Of a stretch of 64,000 bases of DNA, positions 34,295 through 43,244 are shown in pieces. The DNA is from Verrucomicrobiota bacterium (GTDB lineage: Bacteria; Verrucomicrobiota; Verrucomicrobiia; Verrucomicrobiales; DEV007): assembly GCA_020630975.1 (NCBI GenBank), contig JAHDID010000002.1, positions 186,001 to 250,000 on the forward strand, read 5' to 3'. Both the position numbers and the translations under genes were made by a program. Every line of letters starts with the position of its first letter. The stretch's first letter is position 1. The notes below the pieces were generated by a model, which worked only from the letters and a program-made list of their open reading frames with translations, was not told the DNA's origin and made no database searches.

Positions 34295-34437
34295 CACGGA
34301 ATGGGGTCACCACACTAACACGGCCCACCAAACTTTCAACGGCCTAACCAATAACTAAAGCCAGAGGTGACGAAACTTGTGGCGAAGATGTCCAAACTCC
34401 ACGACATTAGCGGGACAACAACACCCGAAACCAAGCA

Positions 34438-34932
34438 ATGGACGTTATCAAATCAATACTGAGTAACCAGATTTTCTGGGGATTTATCATCGGCTTTACC
34501 CTCTGCGTGATCGCGATGGTGAGCCTTTTCAAAACTAAGATGGAGCTGCGCCGCCTGAAAGGCCATCTCTCTGACAAGCTCGAGCTCGAGGCGGAAAAGC
34601 TGACTGCCATGAAGGCTGAGATCGAGAATCTCAAAGGCGAAAACGAGAACCTGCGCATGAAGATCAACTCTGGGCGCGTGCAGAACGACAAGGTCGAGCT
34701 CGATCGCAATCTAGAAATTTACGCTCGCGCTGAGAAGACCATGGTCGTCAGCGCTCCGGGCTTTGCTCCTGCATGGGAGACCGCCAAGGAAAAAGCCATC
34801 GCTGAGATGGAGGAAGAAGAGCGCGGCAAGAGTGTGCCCAAGAAGATCTTCAACAAGCTGATCGGTACCAGCGGTCGCGATAGCGCAGTCGTCGAAGCCC
34901 TGCCAGGCGGATCTGACGGATCCTCCGACTAA
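34438..34932 (+). CDS. Membrane-anchored coiled-coil protein of unknown function
   Basis: 164 residues: an N-terminal membrane helix (ILSNQIFWGFIIGFTLCVIAMVSLF), a heptad-like coiled coil over residues about 35-85 (LEAEKLTAMKAEIENLKGEN), and a C-terminal charged region ending in Gly/Ser/Asp. No family is recognised. The layout resembles small structural or scaffold proteins of the cell envelope. It is followed after 24 bases by a strong hairpin that also covers the start of the next gene. Confidence 0.6.
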   Translation: MDVIKSILSNQIFWGFIIGFTLCVIAMVSLFKTKMELRRLKGHLSDKLELEAEKLTAMKAEIENLKGENENLRMKINSGRVQNDKVELDRNLEIYARAEKTMVVSAPGFAPAWETAKEKAIAEMEEEERGKSVPKKIFNKLIGTSGRDSAVVEALPGGSDGSSD

Positions 34933-34956
34933 GACTCTAGAAGTCACATAAGCTAT

Positions 34957-34982
34957 CCCATCAGCCAATGAAGGCTGATGGG
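34957..34982 (+). promoter_or_regulatory. 10-bp hairpin covering the start codon of the next gene
   Basis: A perfect 10-bp stem CCCATCAGCC / GGCTGATGGG with loop AATGAA. The ATG of the following ORF (34978-34980) lies inside the 3' arm. There is no T-tract after it, so it is either a weak terminator or an element that hides the start codon. Confidence 0.5.
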
Positions 34983-35745
34983 CGTGATTCTTAAATTTTC
35001 TTTCGGCTTGGCCATAAGTGTATGGCTGAGTGTAGAGCATGCCGGAGCGTCATGCTGTGAGGAGTTGTGCATCGTGGAGCTCAATATCAGAGTGAGTTCT
35101 CAAGCGGTTGAGCTATCCTCTGCGGTGAAGCCTATCAGCTCAATACTTGAGGTAGAGGGGGGCAGTGCTAATGCGTTTTTTAAGCGCATGCGGGCCGACT
35201 ATTTGATCGAGGAAAAGGCTCCTGAGCAGATCATTGCCTATCAATCTGAGGGTAAGAAAGATTTGTTGCTTCATTTCTCTGGCCCTGCCCTAGAGCGTGG
35301 GATCGATTGGCTGGTCCTAGCTTATCATGGATCTGGTCGTCTCGTCGTAAACGGTGATGAGACTTCTCAGCAAGCGCTTTATGGGCGCGTTGCGACTTAC
35401 ATGGAGTCGTGCCGGATTTTAAAGGAAGAGCCAACCCTAGCATTGAGCTTTGCCGATTCTGTTCCCCTCGAGGAGGGGCTGGAATTGATTCGGCTGATCA
35501 GCCAACTGGGAGATATTAGATTGGGTCTATTTGTGGATGCATCCCCTTCAGATTGGATTTGCTGTGGCCCGGCACGGAAGATACCCGAGAAAAATCGAGT
35601 CTCGCCAAGGCTCAGTCTAGAGGATGTCGAGCCTGATTTCCCTTATATGGTATCTCCCGTTTCGTTCTCAGACCTGCCATTTGGACAGCTGGATACCGAC
35701 TTTACGACTCTTTGGTGTGTGGACCCGTCGTCACGTTCGCAGTAG
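34978..35745 (+). CDS. Secreted protein of unknown function
   Basis: A 255-residue protein beginning with a likely signal peptide (MGVILKFSFGLAISVWLSVEHAGA) followed by a Cys pair (SCCEELC). The middle has a DLLLHFSGPALERGIDWLVLAY stretch and the C-terminal third contains further cysteines (WICCGPARK), so disulfides are plausible in the periplasm. No family recognised. The start codon is buried in a hairpin. The stop lies 4 bases from the stop of the convergent gene. Confidence 0.55.
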   Translation: MGVILKFSFGLAISVWLSVEHAGASCCEELCIVELNIRVSSQAVELSSAVKPISSILEVEGGSANAFFKRMRADYLIEEKAPEQIIAYQSEGKKDLLLHFSGPALERGIDWLVLAYHGSGRLVVNGDETSQQALYGRVATYMESCRILKEEPTLALSFADSVPLEEGLELIRLISQLGDIRLGLFVDASPSDWICCGPARKIPEKNRVSPRLSLEDVEPDFPYMVSPVSFSDLPFGQLDTDFTTLWCVDPSSRSQ

Positions 35746-35749
35746 GCAA

Positions 35750-36313
35750 CTATCGCCCACGCTCCAATTGCTGCTGTAGGCTGCCGGTCAGGACAGAGTC
35801 GACATCATCCTCGGTCCACATCTGCTGGTCTGGCCCGGCGGATTTCACTTCTACGATGCCCTCAGAGACTGGGTGCAGAAAGTAGGGCGTTCCCCAGCGG
35901 TCGATGAGTTCGCCTTGGGCGCTGACAGCTGGGTGATCCACTGCGAGGAATGGTTCTTTGAGCCTATTCTGGCCCAGCAGAGCTTGAGTGAACTCTTTGT
36001 TTCCACCGTAGGGCAGGCCTTTCAGGTAGCCATGGTAGTCACGGAGAAGCTGCCCCATCAGCATGACGTCTTCCTGAGCAGAGGCGCCTTCGGCATTGAT
36101 GGCCTGATAGACTTGCCATCGAGGGGAGATCTCTTTTGGCGTGGCAGGGGGTGCGGCTGACACCGGGGGGACGGCTGGTGGAGGTGCCGCTTCCATTTCG
36201 GTTTCAGCTACCTCGGCTGGCGGTACTGGCGGAGGCGGTTCCTTTTCCACAAAAATAAAGAACGCTAACCCGAAGGCTACGATTGCGGCTAGAGCTAGCG
36301 TGGCGTTGCGCAT
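35750..36313 (-). CDS. Membrane-anchored protein with pseudopilin-like C-terminus
   Basis: 187 residues: a membrane anchor (ATLALAAIVAFGLAFFIFV), a Pro/Glu/Ala-rich spacer (PPPPVPPAEVAETEMEAAPP), and a C-terminal domain with GELIDRWGTPYFLHPVSEG and SAGPDQQMWTEDDV. That end matches the calcium-loop region of type II secretion GspG-like pseudopilins, a motif reused in many planctomycete and verrucomicrobial proteins. I start it at ATG 36313, behind the stop of the DUF1501 gene, rather than at the track's upstream codon inside that gene. It is probably cotranscribed with the DUF1501 gene 8 bases upstream. Confidence 0.65.
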   Translation of the reverse strand: MRNATLALAAIVAFGLAFFIFVEKEPPPPVPPAEVAETEMEAAPPPAVPPVSAAPPATPKEISPRWQVYQAINAEGASAQEDVMLMGQLLRDYHGYLKGLPYGGNKEFTQALLGQNRLKEPFLAVDHPAVSAQGELIDRWGTPYFLHPVSEGIVEVKSAGPDQQMWTEDDVDSVLTGSLQQQLERGR

Positions 36314-36321
36314 TTTTGAGG

Positions 36322-37704
36322 TTAGGCCATGAAGCCCAAATCGGGTGTGTTGAAGCGATGCAGATTCGGGAACACTGTCGGCATATCCGTATCGGTGACT
36401 CCCATCCACTTCGCCAGAGTCGCGCCAAATTCATCGACAGCGGTCGTCGGGATCCAGCTGCCACGGATGCTATCATTGGGGCCGCCGAGATCCAGGATCG
36501 GATAGGTACCATAGAGATCGCCGCCCTGCACTCCGCCTCCCATCACCATGTGATCGGCACCCCAGCCATGATCGGAGCCCGCGCCATTCGAGGTGAAAGT
36601 CCGGCCGAAGTCGCTAGCCGTGAAGGTGACCACATCATTGGCGACACCCAACTCCTCAGTCGCCTGATAGAAAGAGCCCATTGCCTGGCTGAGAGTGGTC
36701 AGCAGATCGTGGTGCGCCTCGAGCTGTGGCATGTGCGTGTCGAATCCCCCTAGCCAGCAGAAATAAATCTGACGGCGGACATTCAGTTCTTCGCGAAGCT
36801 TGATCATCCTAGCGACCATCTTGAGCTGATCAGCTAGGTAGTTTTTCTCAGGAAAAACAGTGGCTAGCTCGCCCGACTCGATCAGCTTGGATGATATCTC
36901 GTGGTGGTTGTTAAAGGAGGTGTTGCGGACTTTGGCGAATTCTTGGCTGAAGAGATTGCCATAGTCGGCGCGGAAGTGCTCGGCCATCTTCTCATAGTGT
37001 GGGCCGAAGTCGGGACGACTGGTGTCGAATCGTATGTCGACTGTACCGCCAGTACCGATCGCGAAAGGGATGATCTCTGCACCGGTCTGGAAGTAGTTAG
37101 CGCCACCGAGCGAGATGTTCATCGATATCTGAGTGTTCTCATTCACCGACTGCATGAGATCGCCGACTCGGCCAGCCCAGCCTTGGGTCTCTCGCGAGCG
37201 AGCCAGGCTGGTCATCCATTGTTTGGACTGATCGATGTGGGAGAACAGATAGATCGGCAGATGCTGGGCATTGGAGAGGAAGTCCTGGCGGCTGGTCGGA
37301 GCATAGAGCGATCCCACGTTATTGATAAAAGCCAGATTGCCCGCGTCGAATAGATCCTTCACCTCGGGTAGCGCAGGGTGCAGGCCATAGCTACGGCCAT
37401 TGTCGGTCGCCGGCGAGATGGGTAGGATGTCTTCCTTGGGTATTGCCAGATGCTGGCGGCCTTCCTGGTAGAGCGCGTAGTCGTGCTCGCCGGTGGGGAT
37501 CAGTGTATTGCTGGAGTCATTACCCCCGAAAAGGAAGATGCAGACCATCGCTTTGTAGTCGCCACTACCCGATAGGGCGCTATTCATACCAGCGGCGGCC
37601 TGCAGTGTGCGCATCTGCTGGATCGAGCCTGCAGCTCCGACGGCTCCGCCAAATCCGTATAGTGATTTCTTGAGAAACTCTCTGCGTAGGTATTCCGGGT
37701 TCAT
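36322..37704 (-). CDS. DUF1501 family secreted protein
   Basis: A DUF1501 protein of about 460 residues, related to sulfatase/alkaline-phosphatase-like folds and usually found next to a DUF1800 gene in Planctomycetota and Verrucomicrobiota. Typical blocks are MVCIFLFGGNDSSNTLIP near the start, SKQWMTSLARSRETQGWAGR, FDTHMPQLEAHHDLL and TFTASDFGRTFTSNGAGSDHGWGADHMVMG. The N-terminus RREFLKK with a following Gly/Ala stretch resembles a Tat-type or Sec leader. ATGs at 37716 and 37704 are both possible. Function unknown; genes of this pair have been linked to periplasmic polymer handling, which is not shown here. A small AT-rich gene separates it from its DUF1800 partner. Confidence 0.87.
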   Translation of the reverse strand: MNPEYLRREFLKKSLYGFGGAVGAAGSIQQMRTLQAAAGMNSALSGSGDYKAMVCIFLFGGNDSSNTLIPTGEHDYALYQEGRQHLAIPKEDILPISPATDNGRSYGLHPALPEVKDLFDAGNLAFINNVGSLYAPTSRQDFLSNAQHLPIYLFSHIDQSKQWMTSLARSRETQGWAGRVGDLMQSVNENTQISMNISLGGANYFQTGAEIIPFAIGTGGTVDIRFDTSRPDFGPHYEKMAEHFRADYGNLFSQEFAKVRNTSFNNHHEISSKLIESGELATVFPEKNYLADQLKMVARMIKLREELNVRRQIYFCWLGGFDTHMPQLEAHHDLLTTLSQAMGSFYQATEELGVANDVVTFTASDFGRTFTSNGAGSDHGWGADHMVMGGGVQGGDLYGTYPILDLGGPNDSIRGSWIPTTAVDEFGATLAKWMGVTDTDMPTVFPNLHRFNTPDLGFMA

Positions 37705-37807
37705 ATTACGTAGCATGGGGTTAAGATAAGCTTTAGTTAGTTAAAGGGCGCACCGTGGGCAGGATAGCTGTGATATGGAGCTGACACTGGTGATTTAGCA
37801 AAACTTC

Positions 37808-38329
37808 CTACTCCCCTATCATTTTCTTAGATTTAAGCTGCTCAGCTGACGGTTGTTGTATCCCAAAATATACTGCTTCTCTGTTGTCATTAATAGCCAC
37901 CCACCTTTGCTCCATCGTTTTCTTGTTTACCTTTTTAGTGTCTAAATTTAATTGAAATCGATAAACTAAAACCAACCAACAACCATTAGCTCTTCTGATA
38001 ATAGCCCGTTTAATATGGCTACCATCTTCTTTCGACCATTGATACCTTACCAGAAGCACCTCGTACACCTTGCCTAGGATATTTAGCTCTTTCGCTACAG
38101 CTGAATAAAACTGATCAGGGTCATCGTAATCAGAAATAGGCTTCACCTCAAGAAAGTCCATATTGTAGCGCTGCCGGAAAAAGAACAAATCTTCCGTAGC
38201 GTTGAAATAATTTAAGTCTTCAGACGCGACAATTTTACAGGTTGTGATCGATGAAAAACATACAATAATCACTAAGAGTAAGTGATACCTTTCGGTGGTT
38301 GAAGAAATGCGCCTCAATTTAAATTTCAT
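37808..38329 (-). CDS. Small exported protein of unknown function (AT-rich)
   Basis: 173 residues with an N-terminal basic stretch and hydrophobic segment (YHLLLVIIVCFSSITTC) ending near a cysteine, so it is either a signal peptide or a lipoprotein leader. The mature part has no family I recognise. The start overlaps the DUF1800 stop as TAATG, so translation is coupled. Its DNA is far more AT-rich than both neighbours, and it splits the usual DUF1800-DUF1501 pair, which suggests later insertion into the operon. Confidence 0.55.
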   Translation of the reverse strand: MKFKLRRISSTTERYHLLLVIIVCFSSITTCKIVASEDLNYFNATEDLFFFRQRYNMDFLEVKPISDYDDPDQFYSAVAKELNILGKVYEVLLVRYQWSKEDGSHIKRAIIRRANGCWLVLVYRFQLNLDTKKVNKKTMEQRWVAINDNREAVYFGIQQPSAEQLKSKKMIGE

Positions 38330-41300
38330 TACTTCGATACGGCGAATTCTGGCTGAAGGGTGAAAAGGTGCAGAGCGATCCAGGCGCGCTCCTCGTATAG
38401 CTCGGCCTCCGTTCGAGTCGAGCCATTCCAGGCACTGGTGGTGAGAGATTCGAGGAAGGCGACCATATCATCGCGCAGCTCAGTGCTGAGTTGATTGGCT
38501 AGCAGTTGCTCATTGAGGAAGTCGACTAGCTCGGCCGGTGTGTCGGCCAGTGGGATCAGTTCGGAGAAGTCCATTCGCCCTAGTGAGTAGTAGTAAAGAT
38601 TGGCCATCTGCGCTGTCGAGGTGGCGTTTTGCAGCTGAAACTCTGGCGATACATAGTTGCCATCTTTGATCGGGCCAGGGTGGGCGTAGTCTGGACGATA
38701 GAAATTAAACACCGATGGCGATTGGTAGGGGAACTGGTGAGTATCGAGCATCCAGATCTGCACATTCAGATCGAGGAAGTGCTCGTAGTTAAAGTTTGCC
38801 GCATCCGCCATGTTGATCCCAAATCGGCGGAAAACTTGGGTCGATTTCAGGATAGGTTCCTTCAAGTGGCCAAACGCTCGGACCGAGGTCATCTCCGGGG
38901 CGCGCGCTTCATAGTCGAGTAGGATGGCTTTCACCACGGCACCCATGTCGCCTCGCACACCACTGCCGTTGTCATTGAAAATCGAAGCAACTCGATAGAC
39001 ATAGCCTGGGCTGGGATTCGATGTGACTAGTCGCTGGATCAGCTGCTTGCTGATGAATGGACCGACATTGGGGTGGTTATATAAAGTATCGAGTGCTAGA
39101 CCCGTATCCCCCAGGGTGGTGCCTCCTGCCGGTATCACCACACCGCCGATGATGGTTTTCTCACCTAGATCATGCTGGGTGTCATCGCCGATCAGTGGGT
39201 CCATGCGATTTCGCCAGTAGTAGAGGTTTTGCTGCTGGTCCTCAGGGAACTCGTAGTCTGCAGGGATCGGGGCAAATGCCCAGCCAGTCAGGGTGCGAGC
39301 TAGTTCAGAGACATCTTCCGGTGTGTAGGTCGGGATGCGTTCGCCATTGGCATCGAGTTTGGGGGTGCCATCGAGGTGCAGCATGTCCAGCCCCACGGTG
39401 AACAGTTGCATCACCTCACGGGCAAAGTTTTCGTCGGGGAATACATCATTCTCCAAGTCGGGCTTTTTCGCATGATACATGCTGAGGTAGAGCGCCATCG
39501 CTGGGTTGCGAGTGACGGCCTCTAGTAGGTCTCGGAAGTTGCCAAAAGCATTGGTGGCTAGCACGTCTTTGTATTTGCTCAGACCGTAGAGCATGCCGCT
39601 GGTGTCGGTGCCGATCTCGGATACCACGAATATCTGCGATAGTGCCCAAGCGACGCGGAGCCGGAGCTGATCATCGCCAGTCATGACGGTTTTGAAGAAA
39701 GCTGGTTTGCGAAGATGTAGATGGTTGGGGAAGCCGGGATTCTGATCGAGAGTCAGATTGTAGTGATCCTGCACAAAGTCAGAGGTGTGTAGGCTCATCT
39801 GGTGGTCGATCCAGCCCTCGTAGCCGCGAGCCTGGATATCGGCAATCTGCGCTGGGGTCGCACCAAAGCTGACCTGCTCGGAAAAGCGCACGGCATCCGC
39901 AGCAGTGATCGAGCCCGATGGCAGAGCGGGTGGGGTATCCGGTGTCGGGATCGTATCGGTCTGGCCGTTTACCAAAATGGTGCCACGGATTTCGCCGGTG
40001 GGGTAATTTTCGCTGTAGACGATCAGCTCGGCCTGCTCCGCTCTCACTGCGGCGACGATCTCGGCAGCGGTCAGGCCGCCGCTATCGGCCACTACCCACT
40101 CGTGCTCCTGTAGATCTCCTATGGGCAGGGACAGCACCGCTACGGTGCCGCCGAGGCCGTCGGGTATCAGTAGCGCTGCCCCCGTCTGCGGCGAGGTCAG
40201 ATTGTCGATATCGGTGCTGATTTTTATCGTCAGCCCATTGCCGGCTATCTCGACTGTGGCGAGTCCGTAGCCAGCAGAGTAAGGGACGCCGCTGGCTCGT
40301 AGCGATGCTCGGGAGACAGTCGCAGCCGAGTCCTCTATGATACCCTGTGCGCTGGCATCGCCGATCGTGTAGTCGGCGGAGGGCTGCAGCGTCACCACTA
40401 GTGTCTCGGCAAATTCGTCTGCTCCATCGGCTGTCGGGACGATGCTGAATGTCTTGCTGCGCTCACCAAAGGCAAAAGCGATCTGCTGAGTGCCGGGTGA
40501 AAAATCGGCACCAGATGTCGCTGTACCAGAGTAGCTATAGCTAGCAGTCGTAGCCTCTAGGCTACCGCCTCGTGTCACTTCAAATATCAGCCCTGTGGTA
40601 TCGCCCTCGGTACAGTAGTCGCGCACTGTGCTGATGGAGAAGTCTGGCTGGCTGCCGAGGCGTGCCATCATATCCTCGTAGTCGCCGATCGAGTAGGTGA
40701 CTGGTGAGTAGCGATCGTAGCCATAGGCGACCTCATCGAGGTCAGATAGATTGTCCCCATCGCTATCTAGGGCTCGGCCTTGCAGGCGGAAAAATTGTTT
40801 GTCTGGCAGCGCCGCATCGATGAGGAAAGAAGCCGCGGGCTGGGAGTGGGCCACGATGCCACCTGTGCCGACGACATCGACTCCGGTATCAGTCCAGACG
40901 GCATCTTCGGCAGTGCTATCGCTCTGCCACAGCCGATAGACCGCATAGGGCGAGCTGTGGATGCCGAACTCGAAGGTTTCTCCATCCTCGCTCAACTGGA
41001 AGTGGGTGAAACCGCTGTATGATGCTGCGTCGAATGGGTCGGTGCCGTGCTGGCTTTCGACTAGATTCGTCTCGCCATCGCCATCGGTATCCACAGCGGG
41101 ATCGAGGGCTGACGCGCCTGGGTAGAGTATGGTCCAGGCTGCGGGATACGTTCCTCCCTCGGTGCTGATCGGCGCTACCGAGGGTCTGGTGTCGGGAGCC
41201 AGACTGTAGTGCAGAATCAGCTTATCATTGCCACTCGGGTCGTCGATAAATTGGATCCAATACCTATTTTCGCTGAAAGGGCTCCAGTTCGAGCGGGCCT

Positions 41301-43071
41301 GGGCCTCATTGTAGCTGATCAGTTGAGCGTGAGTGGGTGTAGAGATCGTCAGCTGATCGAATGGCACATCCGGCCGGTCGACTAGGCCTACCAGATCGGG
41401 TGCCTCCATGAGGGTCATCTTTCCAGAGACGATGCCGCTGCTCGTATCCCCTGTGATTTCATAGATCTCCAGTGTGCCGCCAGCGGATAGATCGACCCCT
41501 CCACCAAAGTGAAAGCTCTGCCCTGCAGCCTCGATCGCATAGGTACAATCTGCGGAGGACGTATGATGGGTGGGGATGATCAGTGTCTGGTCATCAGGCA
41601 CGACGCGTCCGCCATTCCAGATAAACTGGCCGCTCGTGTAGGTCTCTATAAAACCTACTTTGAGCGTGCCTTCATCCAAAACAAAGCGGCCAGTATCGCC
41701 GATCTGAATGATCGGGGTATGCAGAGAGCCGCCATTTTGGTGATATTCGCCATCGGCGCCAGCGTAGACGCCGATCCAGATCCGGTCGGCGATCGCTACC
41801 TCGCCGCCGAGCTGCTCGAAGCGGCCCTTCGACCCTGGCTGCTCGCCTACCCAGAGGTGTGCCTGTGGCATATTCAGAGTGCCCTCGGTCAGGGAGACAT
41901 AGCCATCGCCGCCATTCTGCGCACCGACGATAAAGCCTGCGGTGCCGGTATCGATCTGAGCGCCATCAGAGATATGCAGCTCGCCTCGGGCGCTGTGGCC
42001 CAGTATGATCTGATGGCCGACTGTGAGATTGGCTGTGGAGCCGCTTAGCTCGTAGATGCCGTGCACGCTCAGATCGGTGCCCAGAGTGATGTCGCCATCG
42101 GTCTGGGTGATGGTGGTGGCATCTGCCTCATTGTAGACGATCAGCGAGCTGGTGGTCGTGAGCGATGTGGTGTCTCCTGTCAGCGATAGAGTCCCTATAC
42201 CATCGCCTGCGGCTGGTCCGCCGATGTGAAGTACTCCGGCATTGATCGTCGAGCCATTGCGAAAGATCAGATCGCAGCGGTTGGTCGCGACCGAGTGAGC
42301 CGCTAGTATGCTGCCGTTTACCGATAGAGTGGAGGCGTCGACTATGATGGTGCCCTCGAGACCGGCTGTGGCGCCGAATCCCATACCGGCCTCGATACTA
42401 TCAAAAGTAGCCGTTGAGCCATTGAGTAATTCGAATCGCCCCGTCGAGTTGGGGCCCGCCATACCAAAACCGACCCGTAGACCTGCGGAGGCCGATGTGA
42501 TCTGGCTACTGTCGACGATCAGAGTGCCTTCGCTATCGCCACCGGTACTGATGAAGAGAAGGTGGTTTAGGGATAGCTTGCTGTTACCGTTCAGGTTTAG
42601 AAAGCCCTTCGACCCCGCATAATGAGCGACTCGCAGTTCGTTGCCGTGGTATTCACTGCCGCCGAGGAGATTCAGTGTGCCGATGCCGCCCCACGAGCCG
42701 ATGTAGTCGGTATTTTGGAAATCGGGCAAGAAAGCGCCATTCTCATTCGTCACTGTGAATATGGCGCCATTCTGCAGAGTGAGAGTGCCATTGGCAGGTT
42801 CGGTGCCGCCCGCAGCTGCTCCGAGACCTACCTCTACGCGGAAGACCGAGCGAGAGGCACCATCTAGCACGGCTGTCGCTGTGGCGCCATCCACGGCCAC
42901 GCGGATGTGATCGTCCTGATCAGGCACCACGCCGCCGCTCCAGTTGGCAGGGGTTTCGTAGTCTTGCCCATCGGTATTCGAGTAGTTCTCTTGAGCTACA
43001 GCGACCTGGAGGTACGAACAAAGGACCGATGTGATGATGATCAGTCGGCAGTGGAATGAATGCGGATGCAT
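38329..43071 (-). CDS. Giant secreted protein: beta-repeat region, Calx-beta, CHRD and DUF1800 domains
   Basis: A 1580-residue exported protein with a signal peptide (HCRLIIITSVLCSYLQVAVA). Residues about 25-560 are Gly/Asn/Ser-rich repeats of beta-helix type (GTLNLLGGSEYHG, GFLNLNGNSKLSL, GRFELLNGSTATF), like the passenger of autotransporters or PEP-CTERM-type surface proteins. A type-3 calcium-binding-like segment follows (DTDGDGETNLVE, DSDGDNLSDLDE), then a Calx-beta domain (ATSGADFSPGTQQIAF), a CHRD-like domain (PTGEIRGTILV) and the C-terminal DUF1800 domain (VSFGATPAQIADIQ, RLRVAWALSQIFVVSE, REVMQLFTVGLDML). The track ORF begins 87 bases earlier; the ATG at 43071 starts the signal peptide. 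The DUF1501 partner lies downstream. Surface adhesion or polymer capture is plausible but not shown. Confidence 0.85.
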   Translation of the reverse strand: MHPHSFHCRLIIITSVLCSYLQVAVAQENYSNTDGQDYETPANWSGGVVPDQDDHIRVAVDGATATAVLDGASRSVFRVEVGLGAAAGGTEPANGTLTLQNGAIFTVTNENGAFLPDFQNTDYIGSWGGIGTLNLLGGSEYHGNELRVAHYAGSKGFLNLNGNSKLSLNHLLFISTGGDSEGTLIVDSSQITSASAGLRVGFGMAGPNSTGRFELLNGSTATFDSIEAGMGFGATAGLEGTIIVDASTLSVNGSILAAHSVATNRCDLIFRNGSTINAGVLHIGGPAAGDGIGTLSLTGDTTSLTTTSSLIVYNEADATTITQTDGDITLGTDLSVHGIYELSGSTANLTVGHQIILGHSARGELHISDGAQIDTGTAGFIVGAQNGGDGYVSLTEGTLNMPQAHLWVGEQPGSKGRFEQLGGEVAIADRIWIGVYAGADGEYHQNGGSLHTPIIQIGDTGRFVLDEGTLKVGFIETYTSGQFIWNGGRVVPDDQTLIIPTHHTSSADCTYAIEAAGQSFHFGGGVDLSAGGTLEIYEITGDTSSGIVSGKMTLMEAPDLVGLVDRPDVPFDQLTISTPTHAQLISYNEAQARSNWSPFSENRYWIQFIDDPSGNDKLILHYSLAPDTRPSVAPISTEGGTYPAAWTILYPGASALDPAVDTDGDGETNLVESQHGTDPFDAASYSGFTHFQLSEDGETFEFGIHSSPYAVYRLWQSDSTAEDAVWTDTGVDVVGTGGIVAHSQPAASFLIDAALPDKQFFRLQGRALDSDGDNLSDLDEVAYGYDRYSPVTYSIGDYEDMMARLGSQPDFSISTVRDYCTEGDTTGLIFEVTRGGSLEATTASYSYSGTATSGADFSPGTQQIAFAFGERSKTFSIVPTADGADEFAETLVVTLQPSADYTIGDASAQGIIEDSAATVSRASLRASGVPYSAGYGLATVEIAGNGLTIKISTDIDNLTSPQTGAALLIPDGLGGTVAVLSLPIGDLQEHEWVVADSGGLTAAEIVAAVRAEQAELIVYSENYPTGEIRGTILVNGQTDTIPTPDTPPALPSGSITAADAVRFSEQVSFGATPAQIADIQARGYEGWIDHQMSLHTSDFVQDHYNLTLDQNPGFPNHLHLRKPAFFKTVMTGDDQLRLRVAWALSQIFVVSEIGTDTSGMLYGLSKYKDVLATNAFGNFRDLLEAVTRNPAMALYLSMYHAKKPDLENDVFPDENFAREVMQLFTVGLDMLHLDGTPKLDANGERIPTYTPEDVSELARTLTGWAFAPIPADYEFPEDQQQNLYYWRNRMDPLIGDDTQHDLGEKTIIGGVVIPAGGTTLGDTGLALDTLYNHPNVGPFISKQLIQRLVTSNPSPGYVYRVASIFNDNGSGVRGDMGAVVKAILLDYEARAPEMTSVRAFGHLKEPILKSTQVFRRFGINMADAANFNYEHFLDLNVQIWMLDTHQFPYQSPSVFNFYRPDYAHPGPIKDGNYVSPEFQLQNATSTAQMANLYYYSLGRMDFSELIPLADTPAELVDFLNEQLLANQLSTELRDDMVAFLESLTTSAWNGSTRTEAELYEERAWIALHLFTLQPEFAVSK

Positions 43072-43244
43072 AGTGGTTCTCTGTAGGAACGATTCGGTTG
43101 GCAAAATAACAGGGAGGAACCAGCCAGCCAACAAAGCTGTTTTCCCAAAATAGTTCAAGCCTAATCGGCGGCCTTTCTCTGCTCTAGTTCTAGGTGTTCT
43201 TCCTCGATTGACGCTCCATGTGAGTGCAGTAGACTCTGCGCGTC

